Shown: positions 7,806-18,194, counted from the stretch's first letter. The stretch is 64,000 nucleotides of DNA from Microbacterium sp. (GCF_031180975.1 NZ_JAPSLI010000001.1:51511-115510), one strand, 5' to 3'. A program made the numbers and translations. Notes: generated by a model not told the origin, from the sequence alone.

Positions 7806-7833
7806 CACGACCCGCGACGGGGAGAATGGTCCG

Positions 7834-8217
7834 GTGACCAACGGACTGAGCCTCGAGGTCATCGAGGGCACCTTCGACCTGGCCCGGCAGGGCCGCACCG
7901 GACCGCTCGGCGAGATGATCGACGCCGGCGTGCCGATCGACGTGCGCAACCCGCGCGGCGACACGCTGCTGATCGTGGCGACCTACGCCGAGCAGGTCGA
8001 GACCGTCGCCGATCTCGTGCGCCGCGGCGCCGACCTGGATGCTGTGAACGCGAACGGCCAGACCGCCGTGGCGTGCGCGGTGTTCCGACGCAACGAGGAA
8101 CTGCTGCGGCTGCTCCTGGACGCCGGTGCCGATCAGGATGCCGGCGCGCACACCGCCAAGCAGATCGCCGATCAGTTCGGCCTCCGCGCCATGCGTGCCG
8201 TGCTCGACTCGTACTGA
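7834..8217 (+). CDS. small ankyrin-repeat protein
   Basis: The GTG at 7834 gives 127 residues. At least three ankyrin repeats are visible: PIDVRNPRGDTLLIVATYAE, then DLDAVNANGQTAVACAVFRR, then a shorter last repeat starting DQDAGAHTAKQIA. Each has the helix-helix-turn spacing and a G-x-T near the start. Ankyrin repeats bind proteins; the partner is unknown. It lies just downstream of the exonuclease gene on the same strand. Confidence 0.85.
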   Translation: MTNGLSLEVIEGTFDLARQGRTGPLGEMIDAGVPIDVRNPRGDTLLIVATYAEQVETVADLVRRGADLDAVNANGQTAVACAVFRRNEELLRLLLDAGADQDAGAHTAKQIADQFGLRAMRAVLDSY

Positions 8218-8277
8218 TCCGCCGGCTTCGCGGCGGGCGGATGCCGGAATGTCGGAGGCCCCCGGCAGGATGAGGGC

Positions 8278-9603
8278 ATGACACCCACCACCGCTGTGAT
8301 CGCGCTCGTCGCCCTGATCGTCGGCGCCCTGATCGGCTGGCTCGCCGCCCGCGCCCGCGACGGCGCCGCGCTGGCCAGGGCGACCGCCGAGGCGGACGCG
8401 CTGCGCGAGGACAGGGACCGCCAGTACGACCTGTATCGTGACGCGGTCGAGCACGCCCGCGCCGAGCAGCGCGCTCAGGCCGAGCGTGCCAGCAGCGAGA
8501 ACTCCGTGCTGACGGCGCTGGCGCCCGTGCGCGAGACGCTGGAGCGGATGCAGCGCACCGTGTCGACGCTGGAGCAGGACCGGCACGCCCAGTACGGGGC
8601 GCTCAGCGAGCAGCTGCGCCGCGCCCAGGAGTCCGACGAGGCGCTGCGTGCCATGACGGAGTCGCTGGCCGGTGCCCTGCGCTCGACCGCCACGCGGGGC
8701 GTGTGGGGTGAGACGCAGCTGCGGCGTGTGGTGGAGGCCGCCGGGCTCACCCGTCACGTCGACTTCGACCTGCAGACCACGATCACGTCCGACCGCGGTC
8801 AGGGCCGGCCCGACATGGTGATCCGGCTCCCCGGTGGAGCGTCCATCGCGGTGGACGCCAAGGTGCCTCTGGACGCGTACCTCGCGGCGAGCGCTCTGGG
8901 CGCGAACGCCGACGACGGCCAGCGCAAGCCCCTCATGCAGCAGCATGTCAAGGCGGTGCGCGCGCACGTGGACGCGCTGGCGAAGAAGGCGTACTGGGGC
9001 GGGCTCGACGCCGGTCCCGAGTTCGTCATCTGCTTCCTGCCCAGCGAGTCACTGCTGGCGTCGGCGATCGACGAGGACCCCACCCTGCTCGACCACGCGT
9101 TCGGCAAGCGCGTCGCCCTCGCGTCGCCGGTGAACCTGTGGGCGGTGCTGAAGACCGTCGCCTACACCTGGACCCAGCAGGAGGTGTCCGCCGAGGCCCG
9201 CGAACTGCTGCAGCTCGGCACGCAGTTGTACGAGCGCCTCGGCGTGCTGTCCGGCCATGCCGAGGATCTCCGCCGTGCACTGGAGCGCACCGTCGACAGC
9301 TACAACCGCTTCGCGGGCTCGCTGGAGAGCCGCGTGCTGGTGACCGCACGCCGCTTCCCCGGGATCGACGCGTCCACGCTGGACGCCAGTCCTCAGCCGA
9401 TCACCACGCAGACGCGCCGGTTCACGGCATCCGAACTGCTGCCGCTCGAAGAGGACAGCACGGCACGGGCCGAACTCGCGACCGACGTGTCGGCCGATCT
9501 CGGCGAGTTGCGTGAGCGGCTCTCCGAGCGGATGCCGTCGCCGCCGCGCTCCGGGACGCCGCGCGCGGAGGCGCCTGCCAGCTCGACGACGCGGGAGGAC
9601 TGA
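8278..9603 (+). CDS. rmuC: DNA recombination protein RmuC homologue
   Basis: This 441-residue protein has an N-terminal membrane anchor (about 5-24), a coiled coil (about 30-125) and the RmuC nuclease-like core (about 130-370) with GVWGETQLRRVVEAAGL, then PDMVIRLPGG and the DAKVPLDAYL strand that carries the PD-(D/E)xK-type acidic and Lys residues. RmuC limits recombination between inverted repeats. The C-terminal 60 residues are low in complexity. It may be co-transcribed with the ankyrin gene 60 bp upstream. Confidence 0.93.
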   Translation: MTPTTAVIALVALIVGALIGWLAARARDGAALARATAEADALREDRDRQYDLYRDAVEHARAEQRAQAERASSENSVLTALAPVRETLERMQRTVSTLEQDRHAQYGALSEQLRRAQESDEALRAMTESLAGALRSTATRGVWGETQLRRVVEAAGLTRHVDFDLQTTITSDRGQGRPDMVIRLPGGASIAVDAKVPLDAYLAASALGANADDGQRKPLMQQHVKAVRAHVDALAKKAYWGGLDAGPEFVICFLPSESLLASAIDEDPTLLDHAFGKRVALASPVNLWAVLKTVAYTWTQQEVSAEARELLQLGTQLYERLGVLSGHAEDLRRALERTVDSYNRFAGSLESRVLVTARRFPGIDASTLDASPQPITTQTRRFTASELLPLEEDSTARAELATDVSADLGELRERLSERMPSPPRSGTPRAEAPASSTTRED

Positions 9604-9610
9604 TCGGCGC

Positions 9611-9907
9611 TCAGGCGCCGCCGGGCACCCAGGAGAGCAGTGCGATCACCACGGCCGAGGTCGCCAGGAACGCGCCGATCATCCACCACGAGCTGATTTC
9701 GTGGCCCTCGTCCCGACGGACGCGGAACAGCACATCGGTGCGGCGTGAGGGGTCGATGATGATCTTGGTCGAACCCGTGGGCGTCTTGGTGGCCTGAGCG
9801 GCTGCGGCCGCGGCCTGGGCCTCGGTGACCCGCACGATGCGCCCCGTCTTGGTGGTGACGTGCTGCACACGGCCAGGCTGGCCGGACTGCTCCGAGGGTG
9901 ACGTCAT
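9611..9907 (-). CDS. single-pass membrane protein, unknown function
   Basis: The start is ATG at 9907, with AGGAGA seven bases before it, giving 98 residues. The first 70 residues are polar with an Ala-rich helix, and one hydrophobic segment (about 72-93, WWMIGAFLATSAVVIALLSW) sits near the C-terminus. No family is recognised. It is convergent with rmuC (8 bp apart) and about 150 bp downstream of glpX on the same strand. Confidence 0.65.
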   Translation of the reverse strand: MTSPSEQSGQPGRVQHVTTKTGRIVRVTEAQAAAAAAQATKTPTGSTKIIIDPSRRTDVLFRVRRDEGHEISSWWMIGAFLATSAVVIALLSWVPGGA

Positions 9908-10053
9908 CGCGGGCTCTCCTGTTTTCTGACGCTGCCGACGCACGTCGGGCGCGCCGGATCGCTCTCATTCTGCCAGGCCGTTCTGGGAAACGCGCCAGCG
10001 ACGGGCGCGCCCACGCGACCGCCCCGTCAGGACACCCGGCTCGACTCAGCGGG

Positions 10054-11040
10054 TCAGAGCCACTTGGAGACGAGGTGCTCCGACGCGATACGCCGCAGCG
10101 TGCCGGACGCTCCTCGCAGCACCACGCTCTCGGTGTACAGATAGCCGGCCTCGCGGCGCACGCCGGCGACCAGCTGGCCGTCCGTGACCCCCGTCGCGAC
10201 GAACAGGGTGTTGTTGCCCTTGACCAGGTCGTCCGCCTCGTAGACCTTGTCCATGTCGAGTCCCGCGTCGATGCCGCGCTGCCGCTCCTCGTCGTCACGC
10301 GGCCACAGCCGGCCCTGGATGTGCCCGCCGAGCGCCTTGATGGCGCACGCCGTCACGATGCCTTCAGGGCTGCCACCGATGCCGACGCACATGTCGGTGC
10401 GCGCACCGTGACGCGCGGCATTGATGCCGCCCGCGACGTCGCCGTCGCTCATCAGACGCGTGCCCGCTCCCGCCTCCCGAATCTCCTGGATCAGCTGTTC
10501 GTGCCGGGGCCGGTTCAGCACCGAGACGACGATCTCCTCGACCGGCTTCTCCATCGCCGCGGCCAGTCGGCGGATGTTCTCGCCGATGGGCAGGCGGATG
10601 TCCACGACGCCCACGCCGGCGGGGCCCGTGACGAGCTTGTCCATGTAGAACACGCTCGAGGCGTCGAGCATGGTGCCACGGTCGGAGACCGCGATCACCG
10701 ATAGAGCGTTCTGACGTCCGGCGGCCGTCAACGACGTGCCGTCGATGGGGTCCACCGCGATGTCGCACTCCGGACCACTGCCGGTACCGACCTCCTCGCC
10801 GTTGAACAGCATCGGGGCGTTGTCCTTCTCGCCCTCGCCGATCACGACCCGCCCCTGGAACTGCACCGTGCCGAGGAAGGCGCGCATCGCGTCGACGGCC
10901 GCGCCGTCCGCCGCCTCCTTGTCACCTCGTCCGATGAACGGAACCGCCCGGATCGCGGCCGCCTCCGTGGCGCGCACGAGTTCGAGTGCGAGGTTGCGGT
11001 CGGGACGAAGCGGGCTGAGATCGGCTGTGAGGCTCACCAT
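10054..11040 (-). CDS. glpX: class II fructose-1,6-bisphosphatase
   Basis: This 328-residue GlpX-type phosphatase converts fructose 1,6-bisphosphate to fructose 6-phosphate in gluconeogenesis. Visible signatures are the metal-binding GEGEKDNAPML (about 62-72), DPIDGTSLTAAGRQNALSV (about 97-115) with the catalytic metal ligands, and GGSPEGIVTACA (about 225-236). Length is typical for actinobacterial GlpX. It is divergent from the fructose-bisphosphate aldolase gene, which makes its substrate. Confidence 0.96.
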   Translation of the reverse strand: MVSLTADLSPLRPDRNLALELVRATEAAAIRAVPFIGRGDKEAADGAAVDAMRAFLGTVQFQGRVVIGEGEKDNAPMLFNGEEVGTGSGPECDIAVDPIDGTSLTAAGRQNALSVIAVSDRGTMLDASSVFYMDKLVTGPAGVGVVDIRLPIGENIRRLAAAMEKPVEEIVVSVLNRPRHEQLIQEIREAGAGTRLMSDGDVAGGINAARHGARTDMCVGIGGSPEGIVTACAIKALGGHIQGRLWPRDDEERQRGIDAGLDMDKVYEADDLVKGNNTLFVATGVTDGQLVAGVRREAGYLYTESVVLRGASGTLRRIASEHLVSKWL

Positions 11041-11224
11041 GGCGTCAGCCTAACGACCCGCCGGTCGGAATTCTCGGTATTTCGGCCAGCGCCGGATGAA
11101 GGAATGGCATTTCTTTCGTCATGCGAAGAGGTGCGGCGTCGGCCCGACGAAACGACACCGAGCGGCGCCGCATCCCGCTACTAAAGTGAGCACTGACCCC
11201 CGCACCTCTATCGCAGGAGAATCA

Positions 11225-12253
<1,029 letters not shown>

Positions 12254-12305
12254 CACCCGCGTAGGCGCCGGGAGCCTGAGCTCGTCGAAGGGTCCCACCG
12301 CACCG

Positions 12306-12344
12306 ACAGGATGCCCCGGACCGTCCAGGTCCGGGGCATCCTGT
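12306..12344 (+). terminator. terminator-like hairpin after the aldolase gene
   Basis: ACAGGATGCCCCGGACC and its exact reverse complement form a 17-bp perfect stem with a 5-nt loop, 52 bases after the aldolase stop. No T-tract follows. Just upstream (about 12270-12297) is CCTGAGCTCGTCGAAGGG, which resembles a dispersed extragenic word of GC-rich bacteria. Confidence 0.7.
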
Positions 12345-12387
12345 CTTCCGCTCCGTCCGCCGGCGGGGTACGTGGCACACTTACCGC

Positions 12388-13917
12388 ATGCCGCTGCAGC
12401 CCACCGATCCCCGCCAGGCGAGACGCCTGTCCGAGACGCTCAACGAGTTCCAGCAGGCGGAGGGGCACCCGCAGTTCCGGGTGGACGTCGAGCGCATCCG
12501 CTTCTCTCCCTTCTACTCCCGGCTGTCCGCGGTGACGCAGGTGATCTCGCAGGCCGGTGCAGGGCTGGCCGTGCACAACCGCCTCACCCACTCTGTGAAG
12601 GTCGCCGCGGTGGCGCGGGCCATCGCCACCCACCTGTCCACTCGCACCGACGATGCGAACCGGATCGTCACCGAACTCGGCGGCGCCCACCCCGTCGTGG
12701 TGCAGGCCGCCGCCGCAGCGCACGATCTCGGGCATCCACCGTTCGGTCACCTCGGTGAGCAGACCCTGGACCGCCTCGCCCGCACACGATTCGGGCTCAC
12801 CGAGGGGTTCGAGGGCAATGCCCAGACGTACCGCATTCTCACTCGCCTCGACGAGCACGACCGGCCGGGCGTGGGACTGAACCTCACCGCCGCGGTGCGC
12901 GCAGCGGTCCTGAAGTATCCGTGGCGCCGCGGCTCCGGCGGACTGCGCCGCGGAGGCGCGAGCAAGTTCAACTTCTACGCGATCGACGAGGGGGACGCTC
13001 AGCAGGCGCTGGCGGCCTATCCGCTCATCGAGCCGGGCCAGCAGACCGTCGAGTGCTCCATCATGGACATCGCCGACGACATCGCGTACTCGCTCCACGA
13101 CCTCGACGACTTCTACCGGGCGGGGCTGCTCAACCCCGCGACGCTGTCGGCCGAGTTCCGCACCTGGCGCCGTGAGCTCGCCCAGCTGCGCGCCGCCGAC
13201 GAGGAGTTCCTCGCCGCCGACACCCGCTCCCCTGGCCATTCCCTCGAGCTGCTGTGGCGCCGCCTGCGCAGCAAGGACAGCTGGATCGCCGACCCCGACG
13301 CGTTCAGCGAAGCCGTCGCGAAGGTGTCGTCCGAAGTGATCGACGGGCTGGTCGCGGAGCCCTTCGACGGCTCGCTCGCCAGTGAACGCGCCCTCGCGCG
13401 CTTCACCACGGCGTGGATCGCGCGGCTGCAGTCGTCGATCGAGGTGCACCGGCGTCCCGACATCCGCTCGGGCCATGTCAGCCTCAATCGGCAGGCGTGG
13501 CACGAGGTCGCGGTGCTGAAGTTCCTGCACGAGCGGTTCATCCTCGAACGTCCCGACCTCGCGGTGTATCAGCGCGGGCAGGCCAGCGTGCTCGAGCGGC
13601 TCGTCGACGGGTTCATCGCCTGGCTGGACGACCCGCGGGACGCCCGGCGGGCACCGCGACGGCTCATCGACCTCGTCGAGCTGGCCACCGACGACTACCA
13701 CCGACTCCGGAAGGACGCTCCCGAGCTGATCTCGCGCGATGCGCAGGCCGCGGGTGACCGCGGCGAGACGCCCACCGCGGTCGATCCCGACGCGCTCGGT
13801 CGCGGGCGCGGGGTCATCGACTACGTCGCCTCACTCACCGACGCGCAGGCGATCTCGCTCGACGCCCTGCTCGCCGGCCGGACCGAGCGGCTGTGGGATG
13901 CCGGGCAGGGATTGTGA
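12388..13917 (+). CDS. dgt: deoxyguanosinetriphosphate triphosphohydrolase (dGTPase family)
   Basis: This 509-residue HD-domain protein carries HNRLTHS (about 67-73) and AAAAHDLGHPPFGHLGE (about 110-126), giving the H...HD metal ligands, and the later Asp in ECSIMDIADDIAYSLHDLDD. The enzyme hydrolyses dNTPs to the deoxynucleoside and triphosphate and helps control dNTP pools. Length matches the longer actinobacterial members. It is a single gene after the aldolase terminator, convergent with the next gene. Confidence 0.93.
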   Translation: MPLQPTDPRQARRLSETLNEFQQAEGHPQFRVDVERIRFSPFYSRLSAVTQVISQAGAGLAVHNRLTHSVKVAAVARAIATHLSTRTDDANRIVTELGGAHPVVVQAAAAAHDLGHPPFGHLGEQTLDRLARTRFGLTEGFEGNAQTYRILTRLDEHDRPGVGLNLTAAVRAAVLKYPWRRGSGGLRRGGASKFNFYAIDEGDAQQALAAYPLIEPGQQTVECSIMDIADDIAYSLHDLDDFYRAGLLNPATLSAEFRTWRRELAQLRAADEEFLAADTRSPGHSLELLWRRLRSKDSWIADPDAFSEAVAKVSSEVIDGLVAEPFDGSLASERALARFTTAWIARLQSSIEVHRRPDIRSGHVSLNRQAWHEVAVLKFLHERFILERPDLAVYQRGQASVLERLVDGFIAWLDDPRDARRAPRRLIDLVELATDDYHRLRKDAPELISRDAQAAGDRGETPTAVDPDALGRGRGVIDYVASLTDAQAISLDALLAGRTERLWDAGQGL

Positions 13918-13973
13918 GGGGAGCAGCGGTGATGCGCCAACAGCCCGCTCTGCGCTGACGGAGCGGATGCCGT

Positions 13974-15251
13974 TCAGCGCCGCCGCATCCGCGCCGCCCA
14001 GATCAAGAGGTCGATGACCGCGTCGATCACCACGAACACGCCGAGGCCGCGTGCCAGCGGCGAGCGTGCACGGCTCAGCGCCAGTCCTGCGGTGAGCTCC
14101 GCGGTGCTCACCGCCGCCCCGAGCAGTGGGCGCTCGCGCAGCGCCCGTGCCAGCCGCGGCAAGGGGCGCTCCCGCATCGGCAGCGGCGTGGTCTCGCTGA
14201 TGCCGCCTACGACGAGGTCGCCGAGCACGCCCGGCCATCCGCGCGGAGAGAAGCGGCGTGTCCCGGCATCCGCCCCTGCGCTCGTTCCCTCCGGCTCCTC
14301 CCGCAGCGCCCGTGCGACGAGCGCTTCCGGCACGCCGAAGGCGGCGAGGAACGCGGCGAGCCGCTCGCTCTCGCCGACCACGCCGCCCACGGCCTCCGGC
14401 ATGCCGGCGCGATGCGCGGCATCCATGTCGACGGCCGCGACAGCGGCGATCTCGCGCAACTCTTCGCGCGCTCCGTCGGCATCCGCGAGCATGCGCCGGT
14501 ACACGTCGGCGCTGGCGCGGTCGGTGATGCTGTCGAGGTCGAGCACGGGCCGGGTGACCCGTTCCGCGTTGGGCCAGAACATGCCGGTACGTCCACCCGC
14601 GGTGACCTCCACCCAGGCGTCACCCTGCTCGGGAAGGTTCAGCTCGATGACGGCGCCGTCGGCGGCCCGGCCCGTCACGACAGCGTGCGGCTCGCTCGTG
14701 CGGTACAGGTAGGCCGACCAGGTGCCGTGCTCGACGTACGCCACCTCGGTGCCGAGCAGCTGCGCGGTGATCCGCGCCGCCCACGGCCCGCGGCGGGAGA
14801 ACTCGATCACCCGCACCGACTGCCCGGGCAGCGGCTCGTCGTCGAAGTCGTCCTCATCGGCGGCATCGCCGAACCCGTCGAGGTCGTCGGTGGGCATGGC
14901 CTCGCCGTCGAGTTCCTCGAAGGCCTCACCGAAGGCGTCGTCGAGTTCGGCGTCGATGGCGTCGAGCGGGTCGTCGAAGCTGTGCATGTCCAGGTGCAGA
15001 CCCTGGGCGGCGAACAGCTCGCGCAGGTGCTCCACCGGCAGGTCGAAGCGCAACCGGTCGCCGTCGCCGAGCGCGACCGCATGGCCGCTCTCTGTGACCG
15101 GGATGAGCACCGACGGCTGGTCGCCGACTCGGACGGCCGCGAGCACGCGCTGCTCACGGAGGATGTCGGCGGCGGCCTGCTCCGCGTCACCGCCGGCGGC
15201 GGCGTGAACGGCGGCGTACTGGACGTGGAAGGCGATCTCGTGTGCGGGCAC
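13974..15251 (-). CDS. conserved protein of unknown function with acidic central region
   Basis: This 425-residue protein begins with a compact alpha/beta region, then a highly acidic stretch (about 94-150; runs of D and E), then a second domain (about 150-260) with W-containing strands. An Ala-rich helical part and a hydrophobic C-terminal segment ending in WAARMRRR follow, so it may be a tail-anchored membrane protein. I do not recognise a family. It is 9 bp downstream of the DUF6264-like gene on the same strand and is likely co-transcribed with it. Confidence 0.7.
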   Translation of the reverse strand: MPAHEIAFHVQYAAVHAAAGGDAEQAAADILREQRVLAAVRVGDQPSVLIPVTESGHAVALGDGDRLRFDLPVEHLRELFAAQGLHLDMHSFDDPLDAIDAELDDAFGEAFEELDGEAMPTDDLDGFGDAADEDDFDDEPLPGQSVRVIEFSRRGPWAARITAQLLGTEVAYVEHGTWSAYLYRTSEPHAVVTGRAADGAVIELNLPEQGDAWVEVTAGGRTGMFWPNAERVTRPVLDLDSITDRASADVYRRMLADADGAREELREIAAVAAVDMDAAHRAGMPEAVGGVVGESERLAAFLAAFGVPEALVARALREEPEGTSAGADAGTRRFSPRGWPGVLGDLVVGGISETTPLPMRERPLPRLARALRERPLLGAAVSTAELTAGLALSRARSPLARGLGVFVVIDAVIDLLIWAARMRRR

Positions 15252-15260
15252 GAGTCGAGG

Positions 15261-15788
15261 CTACCCGGCCGGAGGGTTCACCAGCCCCTGGGTGAACGCC
15301 GGGTCACCGAACATGGGCACGGCCACGCACGCCGAGACCAGCAGCATGGTCACCACGAAACCGAGGAGCGGCACCCACCAGCTGGAGCGTCCGCGGTTCA
15401 GCCGGCGGAACGCCAACCACACCGTTCCGGCGTACCCGGCCATCAGCGCGACGGCCGCCACGATGCCCCAGACGCGCGCGGCGGCGAAGTTGGTGAACTC
15501 GCCGTCCATCCCCAACAGCTCCAGGGTACGGTTCAGCGTGGTGCCCAGGTCGGTGTAGCCGCCGATCGAGGTGAGCACGTTGACGAGCCCGAAACCGAGG
15601 AGGGCGAACGTGATCACCCGGTCCACCCGGTTCACCGATCGACGGGCGGGCGCCGCCTGAGCCCGCGGCGCGGCGGGCGGCGGGACGGATGCCGGGGCGG
15701 GCTGGTGCCCGAGAGGCGGCAGGCCGGCACGGGCACGCTGCTCCTCGGGGGTGGCGTATTCGCCGTACTGGGGGCGGTCAGCGCTCAT
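15261..15788 (-). CDS. DUF6264-like membrane protein
   Basis: This 175-residue protein has a Pro/Ala-rich cytosolic N-terminus (about 1-50, starting MSADRPQYGEYATPEEQ) followed by four hydrophobic segments (about 57-77, 98-125, 138-158 and a short last one). The N-terminal QYGEYAT-P-E-E-Q pattern is typical of a Microbacteriaceae family labelled DUF6264, as I remember it. Function unknown. It is probably the first gene of a two-gene unit with the 425-residue protein downstream. Confidence 0.7.
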   Translation of the reverse strand: MSADRPQYGEYATPEEQRARAGLPPLGHQPAPASVPPPAAPRAQAAPARRSVNRVDRVITFALLGFGLVNVLTSIGGYTDLGTTLNRTLELLGMDGEFTNFAAARVWGIVAAVALMAGYAGTVWLAFRRLNRGRSSWWVPLLGFVVTMLLVSACVAVPMFGDPAFTQGLVNPPAG

Positions 15789-15904
15789 CCCGCCATGCTA
15801 GCCGCGGCGTCGAGGTGCACCTCGCAGCTTGACACGGCCTCGAGGGCGTGGGCCGCTGCGCCGTCACCGCCCGCTGTCGCGTCGCGGCCGCAGCGGCCTC
15901 GCCC

Positions 15905-16135
15905 TCAGTCGATGGTGCCGATCACGGCGCCCTGCGCGACCTCCGTCTCCTCGGGCACCAGGACCGTCAGCACCCCTGACGCCTCGGCGTGCAGCTCCAT
16001 GTCCACCTTGTCCATGGCCACCTCGGCGATGAGGTCGTCGGCCTGCACCTGCTCCCCCGTCGTGGCGAACCACGTCACGATGACGCCGGTCGCGTCCACA
16101 TCGCTCGACATCTCCGGGAAGCGCACCTCGCTCAC
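15905..16135 (-). CDS. stand-alone lipoyl-domain protein of a 2-oxo acid dehydrogenase operon
   Basis: The GTG at 16135 overlaps the E1 beta stop (GTGA) and gives 76 residues, exactly one lipoyl/biotinyl domain. The modified Lys is in the hairpin AMDKVDMELHAEASG (about residues 39-53), and the N-terminal EVRFPEMS-x-D matches E2 lipoyl domains. There is no peripheral-subunit-binding or acyltransferase domain and the gene ends cleanly at TGA. It would act as a swinging carrier for acyl groups made by the E1 pair encoded just upstream, and must share an E2 core and E3 encoded elsewhere. A biotin carrier is the main alternative, but the E1 context argues for lipoate. Confidence 0.85.
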   Translation of the reverse strand: MSEVRFPEMSSDVDATGVIVTWFATTGEQVQADDLIAEVAMDKVDMELHAEASGVLTVLVPEETEVAQGAVIGTID

Positions 16136-17190
16136 GAGGCCATCGCCTCTCGTACCGCCGCCTCGATGCGTGCCGGTGTCGGCAGCACGGCGTACTCCAG
16201 CTCGCGGGCGTACGGGATCGGGACGTCGGGCACGGCGACCCGCGACACGTGCCGCAGGGCGGACGGGCTGCGCTCGACGACCGACGCGATCACCTCTCCG
16301 CTGACGCCGAACGACTGGTAGTCCTCGTCTACGACGACGAGGCGCCCGGTCTTGGACGCCGAGGCGACGATCGCGTCTCGATCCAGCGGGACGAGGCTGC
16401 GTAGATCCACCACCTCGACGCTGATCCCCTCGTCGGCGAGCTTCTCGGCGACGTCCAGGCTGTGATGAACGCTGAGCGAGAGCGTCACGATCGTGACGTC
16501 CGTGCCCTCTCTCGCGATGCGCGCCTTGCCGATCGGGACCTCGTACGGCTCCTGCGGCACCGCCCCGATCGAGCGCGGGTTCTTCTTCATCCAGCCCAGC
16601 CCCATGACGCCCTTGTGGAACAGGTACACGACCGGGTCGTCGGAGCGGATCGCTGCGGTCATCAGACCCTTCGCGTCGTACGGGTTCGACGGGACGACGA
16701 CCTTCATGCCGGGCAGGTGCGCGAACGTGGCCCACAGGTTCTGCGAGTGCTGGGCGCCGTCGGAGTAGCCGCCGCCGGTGGCGGTCATCAGCACCATCGG
16801 GACGCGCACCTTGCCGCCGGACTCGTAATGGATCTTCGCCATGTGGTTGTAGATCTGGTCCATGCAGACGCCGAAGAAGTCGACGAACATCAGCTCGACG
16901 ACCGGCCGCATCCCCTCCACGGCGGCACCGATCCCAAGGCCGATGAACGCCGTCTCCGAGATCGGGGTGTCCAGCACCCTGCTCGGCCCGAACTGGTCGA
17001 GCAACCCGGTCGTGGCCGAGAAGATACCGCCGTAGGCGCCGACGTCCTCCCCCATGACGAACACGCTCTCATCGGCCTGCATCTGCTGCGCGATGGCCTC
17101 GGAGATCGCCTTGGCGGTGGACAGCTTGCGTCGTCCGGCATCCGGTTCCACGGCGAGGGCGGATGCCGGTGTCTCGATGGTCGTGCTCAT
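16132..17190 (-). CDS. 2-oxo acid dehydrogenase E1 component, beta subunit
   Basis: This 352-residue protein is a transketolase-like E1 beta subunit: FVMGEDVGAYGG (about 45-56), the alpha-beta contact GGYSDGAQHSQNL, and the C-terminal domain with SVEVVDLRSLVPLD and VVDEDYQSFGVSGE. With E1 alpha it decarboxylates a 2-oxo acid using thiamine diphosphate and passes the acyl group to lipoate. The start ATG overlaps the E1 alpha stop (ATGA), so the two are translationally coupled. Sequence features resemble acetoin/branched-chain/pyruvate E1 heterotetramers; the substrate cannot be fixed from sequence alone. Confidence 0.93.
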   Translation of the reverse strand: MSTTIETPASALAVEPDAGRRKLSTAKAISEAIAQQMQADESVFVMGEDVGAYGGIFSATTGLLDQFGPSRVLDTPISETAFIGLGIGAAVEGMRPVVELMFVDFFGVCMDQIYNHMAKIHYESGGKVRVPMVLMTATGGGYSDGAQHSQNLWATFAHLPGMKVVVPSNPYDAKGLMTAAIRSDDPVVYLFHKGVMGLGWMKKNPRSIGAVPQEPYEVPIGKARIAREGTDVTIVTLSLSVHHSLDVAEKLADEGISVEVVDLRSLVPLDRDAIVASASKTGRLVVVDEDYQSFGVSGEVIASVVERSPSALRHVSRVAVPDVPIPYARELEYAVLPTPARIEAAVREAMAS

Positions 17191-18194
17191 GCTCGTGCTC
17201 CTTCGGCGAAGACGAACGCGAGTGCGTCCGCGGGATCGGGTGTGGGTGAGGCCTTGGCGAACGCGATCGCCTCCTCGACGCGGTGGGACGCGTCGATCTC
17301 GATCGCGGACACGTCGCCCTCGGTGAGGACGCCGGTCTGCAGCAACCGGTCGCGGTAGGTGGGGATGGGGTCGCGCCCCGGCACCCCCTCGAGGTCGGAG
17401 CGGTACCCCTGCGCGTCGCCCTCGAAGTGCCCCCACAACCGCAGCGTGTGCACCTCGATGAGGCTCGGGCCGTCACCAGCCCTCGCTCGGCCGACGGCCT
17501 CGCCCACCGCTTCCCAGACGCCCTCGACGGAGTTGTCCTCGACGCGCACGCCCGGCATCCCGTAGCTGGCCGCGCGCTCGGCGTTGGACGCGATCGCGGT
17601 GGACGCCGAGCGGGACACCGAGATGCCCCAGTCGTTGTCCTCGACGACGAACACCACCGGGAGCTTCCACAGGGCAGCGAGGTTCAGCGATTCGTGGAAG
17701 GCGCCCTGGTTGGCGGCGCCCTCACCGGTGACGGCGACCGCGACTCGGTCGGTGCCGGCCCGCTGGAACGCGAACGCCTGCCCGAGGGCGGGCGGAAGGC
17801 CTTCCGCGATGATGCCGGAGCACGAGAAGTGCGTGGCGGGGTCGAACAGGTGCATGTGCCCGCCACGCCCGCGCCCCAGTCCGGTCTCCCGCCCGAAGAT
17901 CTCGGCGGTCATCGCGTTCAGGTCGATGCCGTGCGCGATCGCGACGTGGTGCGGTCGGTGCGTGGCGGTCAGTGCGTCGTCGGCGGTGAGGTGCGCGCCG
18001 ATCCCGGCGGCCACCGGCTCCTGCCCTGCGGACAGGTGCATCTCGCCTGGGACGAGCCCGGCACCGATGTCGAAGCCGGGCGACTTGTCGGCGTGGTACT
18101 CGCGCAGGATCGCCTCTTCATAGGTGCGGATCAGCACCATCGTGGTGAACAGATCGAGTCTGTCCTGGTTCGTCAGCGTGGGTCGATCGACCAT
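17187..18194 (-). CDS. 2-oxo acid dehydrogenase E1 component, alpha subunit
   Basis: The start is ATG at 18194 with GAGGAGG just upstream, giving 335 residues; the frame is open back to 18290 but that region overlaps the operator. The thiamine-diphosphate motif is present as GEGAANQGAFHESLNLA (about 163-179) ending in VVEDN, and the active-site loop has GRGRGGHMHLFD. The overall pattern (GAGLVPGEMHLSAGQE at the N-terminus) is closest to acetoin dehydrogenase/pyruvate E1 alpha. First gene of a three-gene operon (E1 alpha, E1 beta, lipoyl protein) behind an IclR regulator gene and a large palindrome. Confidence 0.93.
   Translation of the reverse strand: MVDRPTLTNQDRLDLFTTMVLIRTYEEAILREYHADKSPGFDIGAGLVPGEMHLSAGQEPVAAGIGAHLTADDALTATHRPHHVAIAHGIDLNAMTAEIFGRETGLGRGRGGHMHLFDPATHFSCSGIIAEGLPPALGQAFAFQRAGTDRVAVAVTGEGAANQGAFHESLNLAALWKLPVVFVVEDNDWGISVSRSASTAIASNAERAASYGMPGVRVEDNSVEGVWEAVGEAVGRARAGDGPSLIEVHTLRLWGHFEGDAQGYRSDLEGVPGRDPIPTYRDRLLQTGVLTEGDVSAIEIDASHRVEEAIAFAKASPTPDPADALAFVFAEGARA

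Noticed and set aside
15785..15904. Frame continuing 39 codons past the lipoyl-domain stop to a TGA that overlaps the DUF6264-like start
   Set aside because: The lipoyl domain is complete at its stop codon and the extra residues resemble no E2 domain; the open frame is likely chance in GC-rich DNA.
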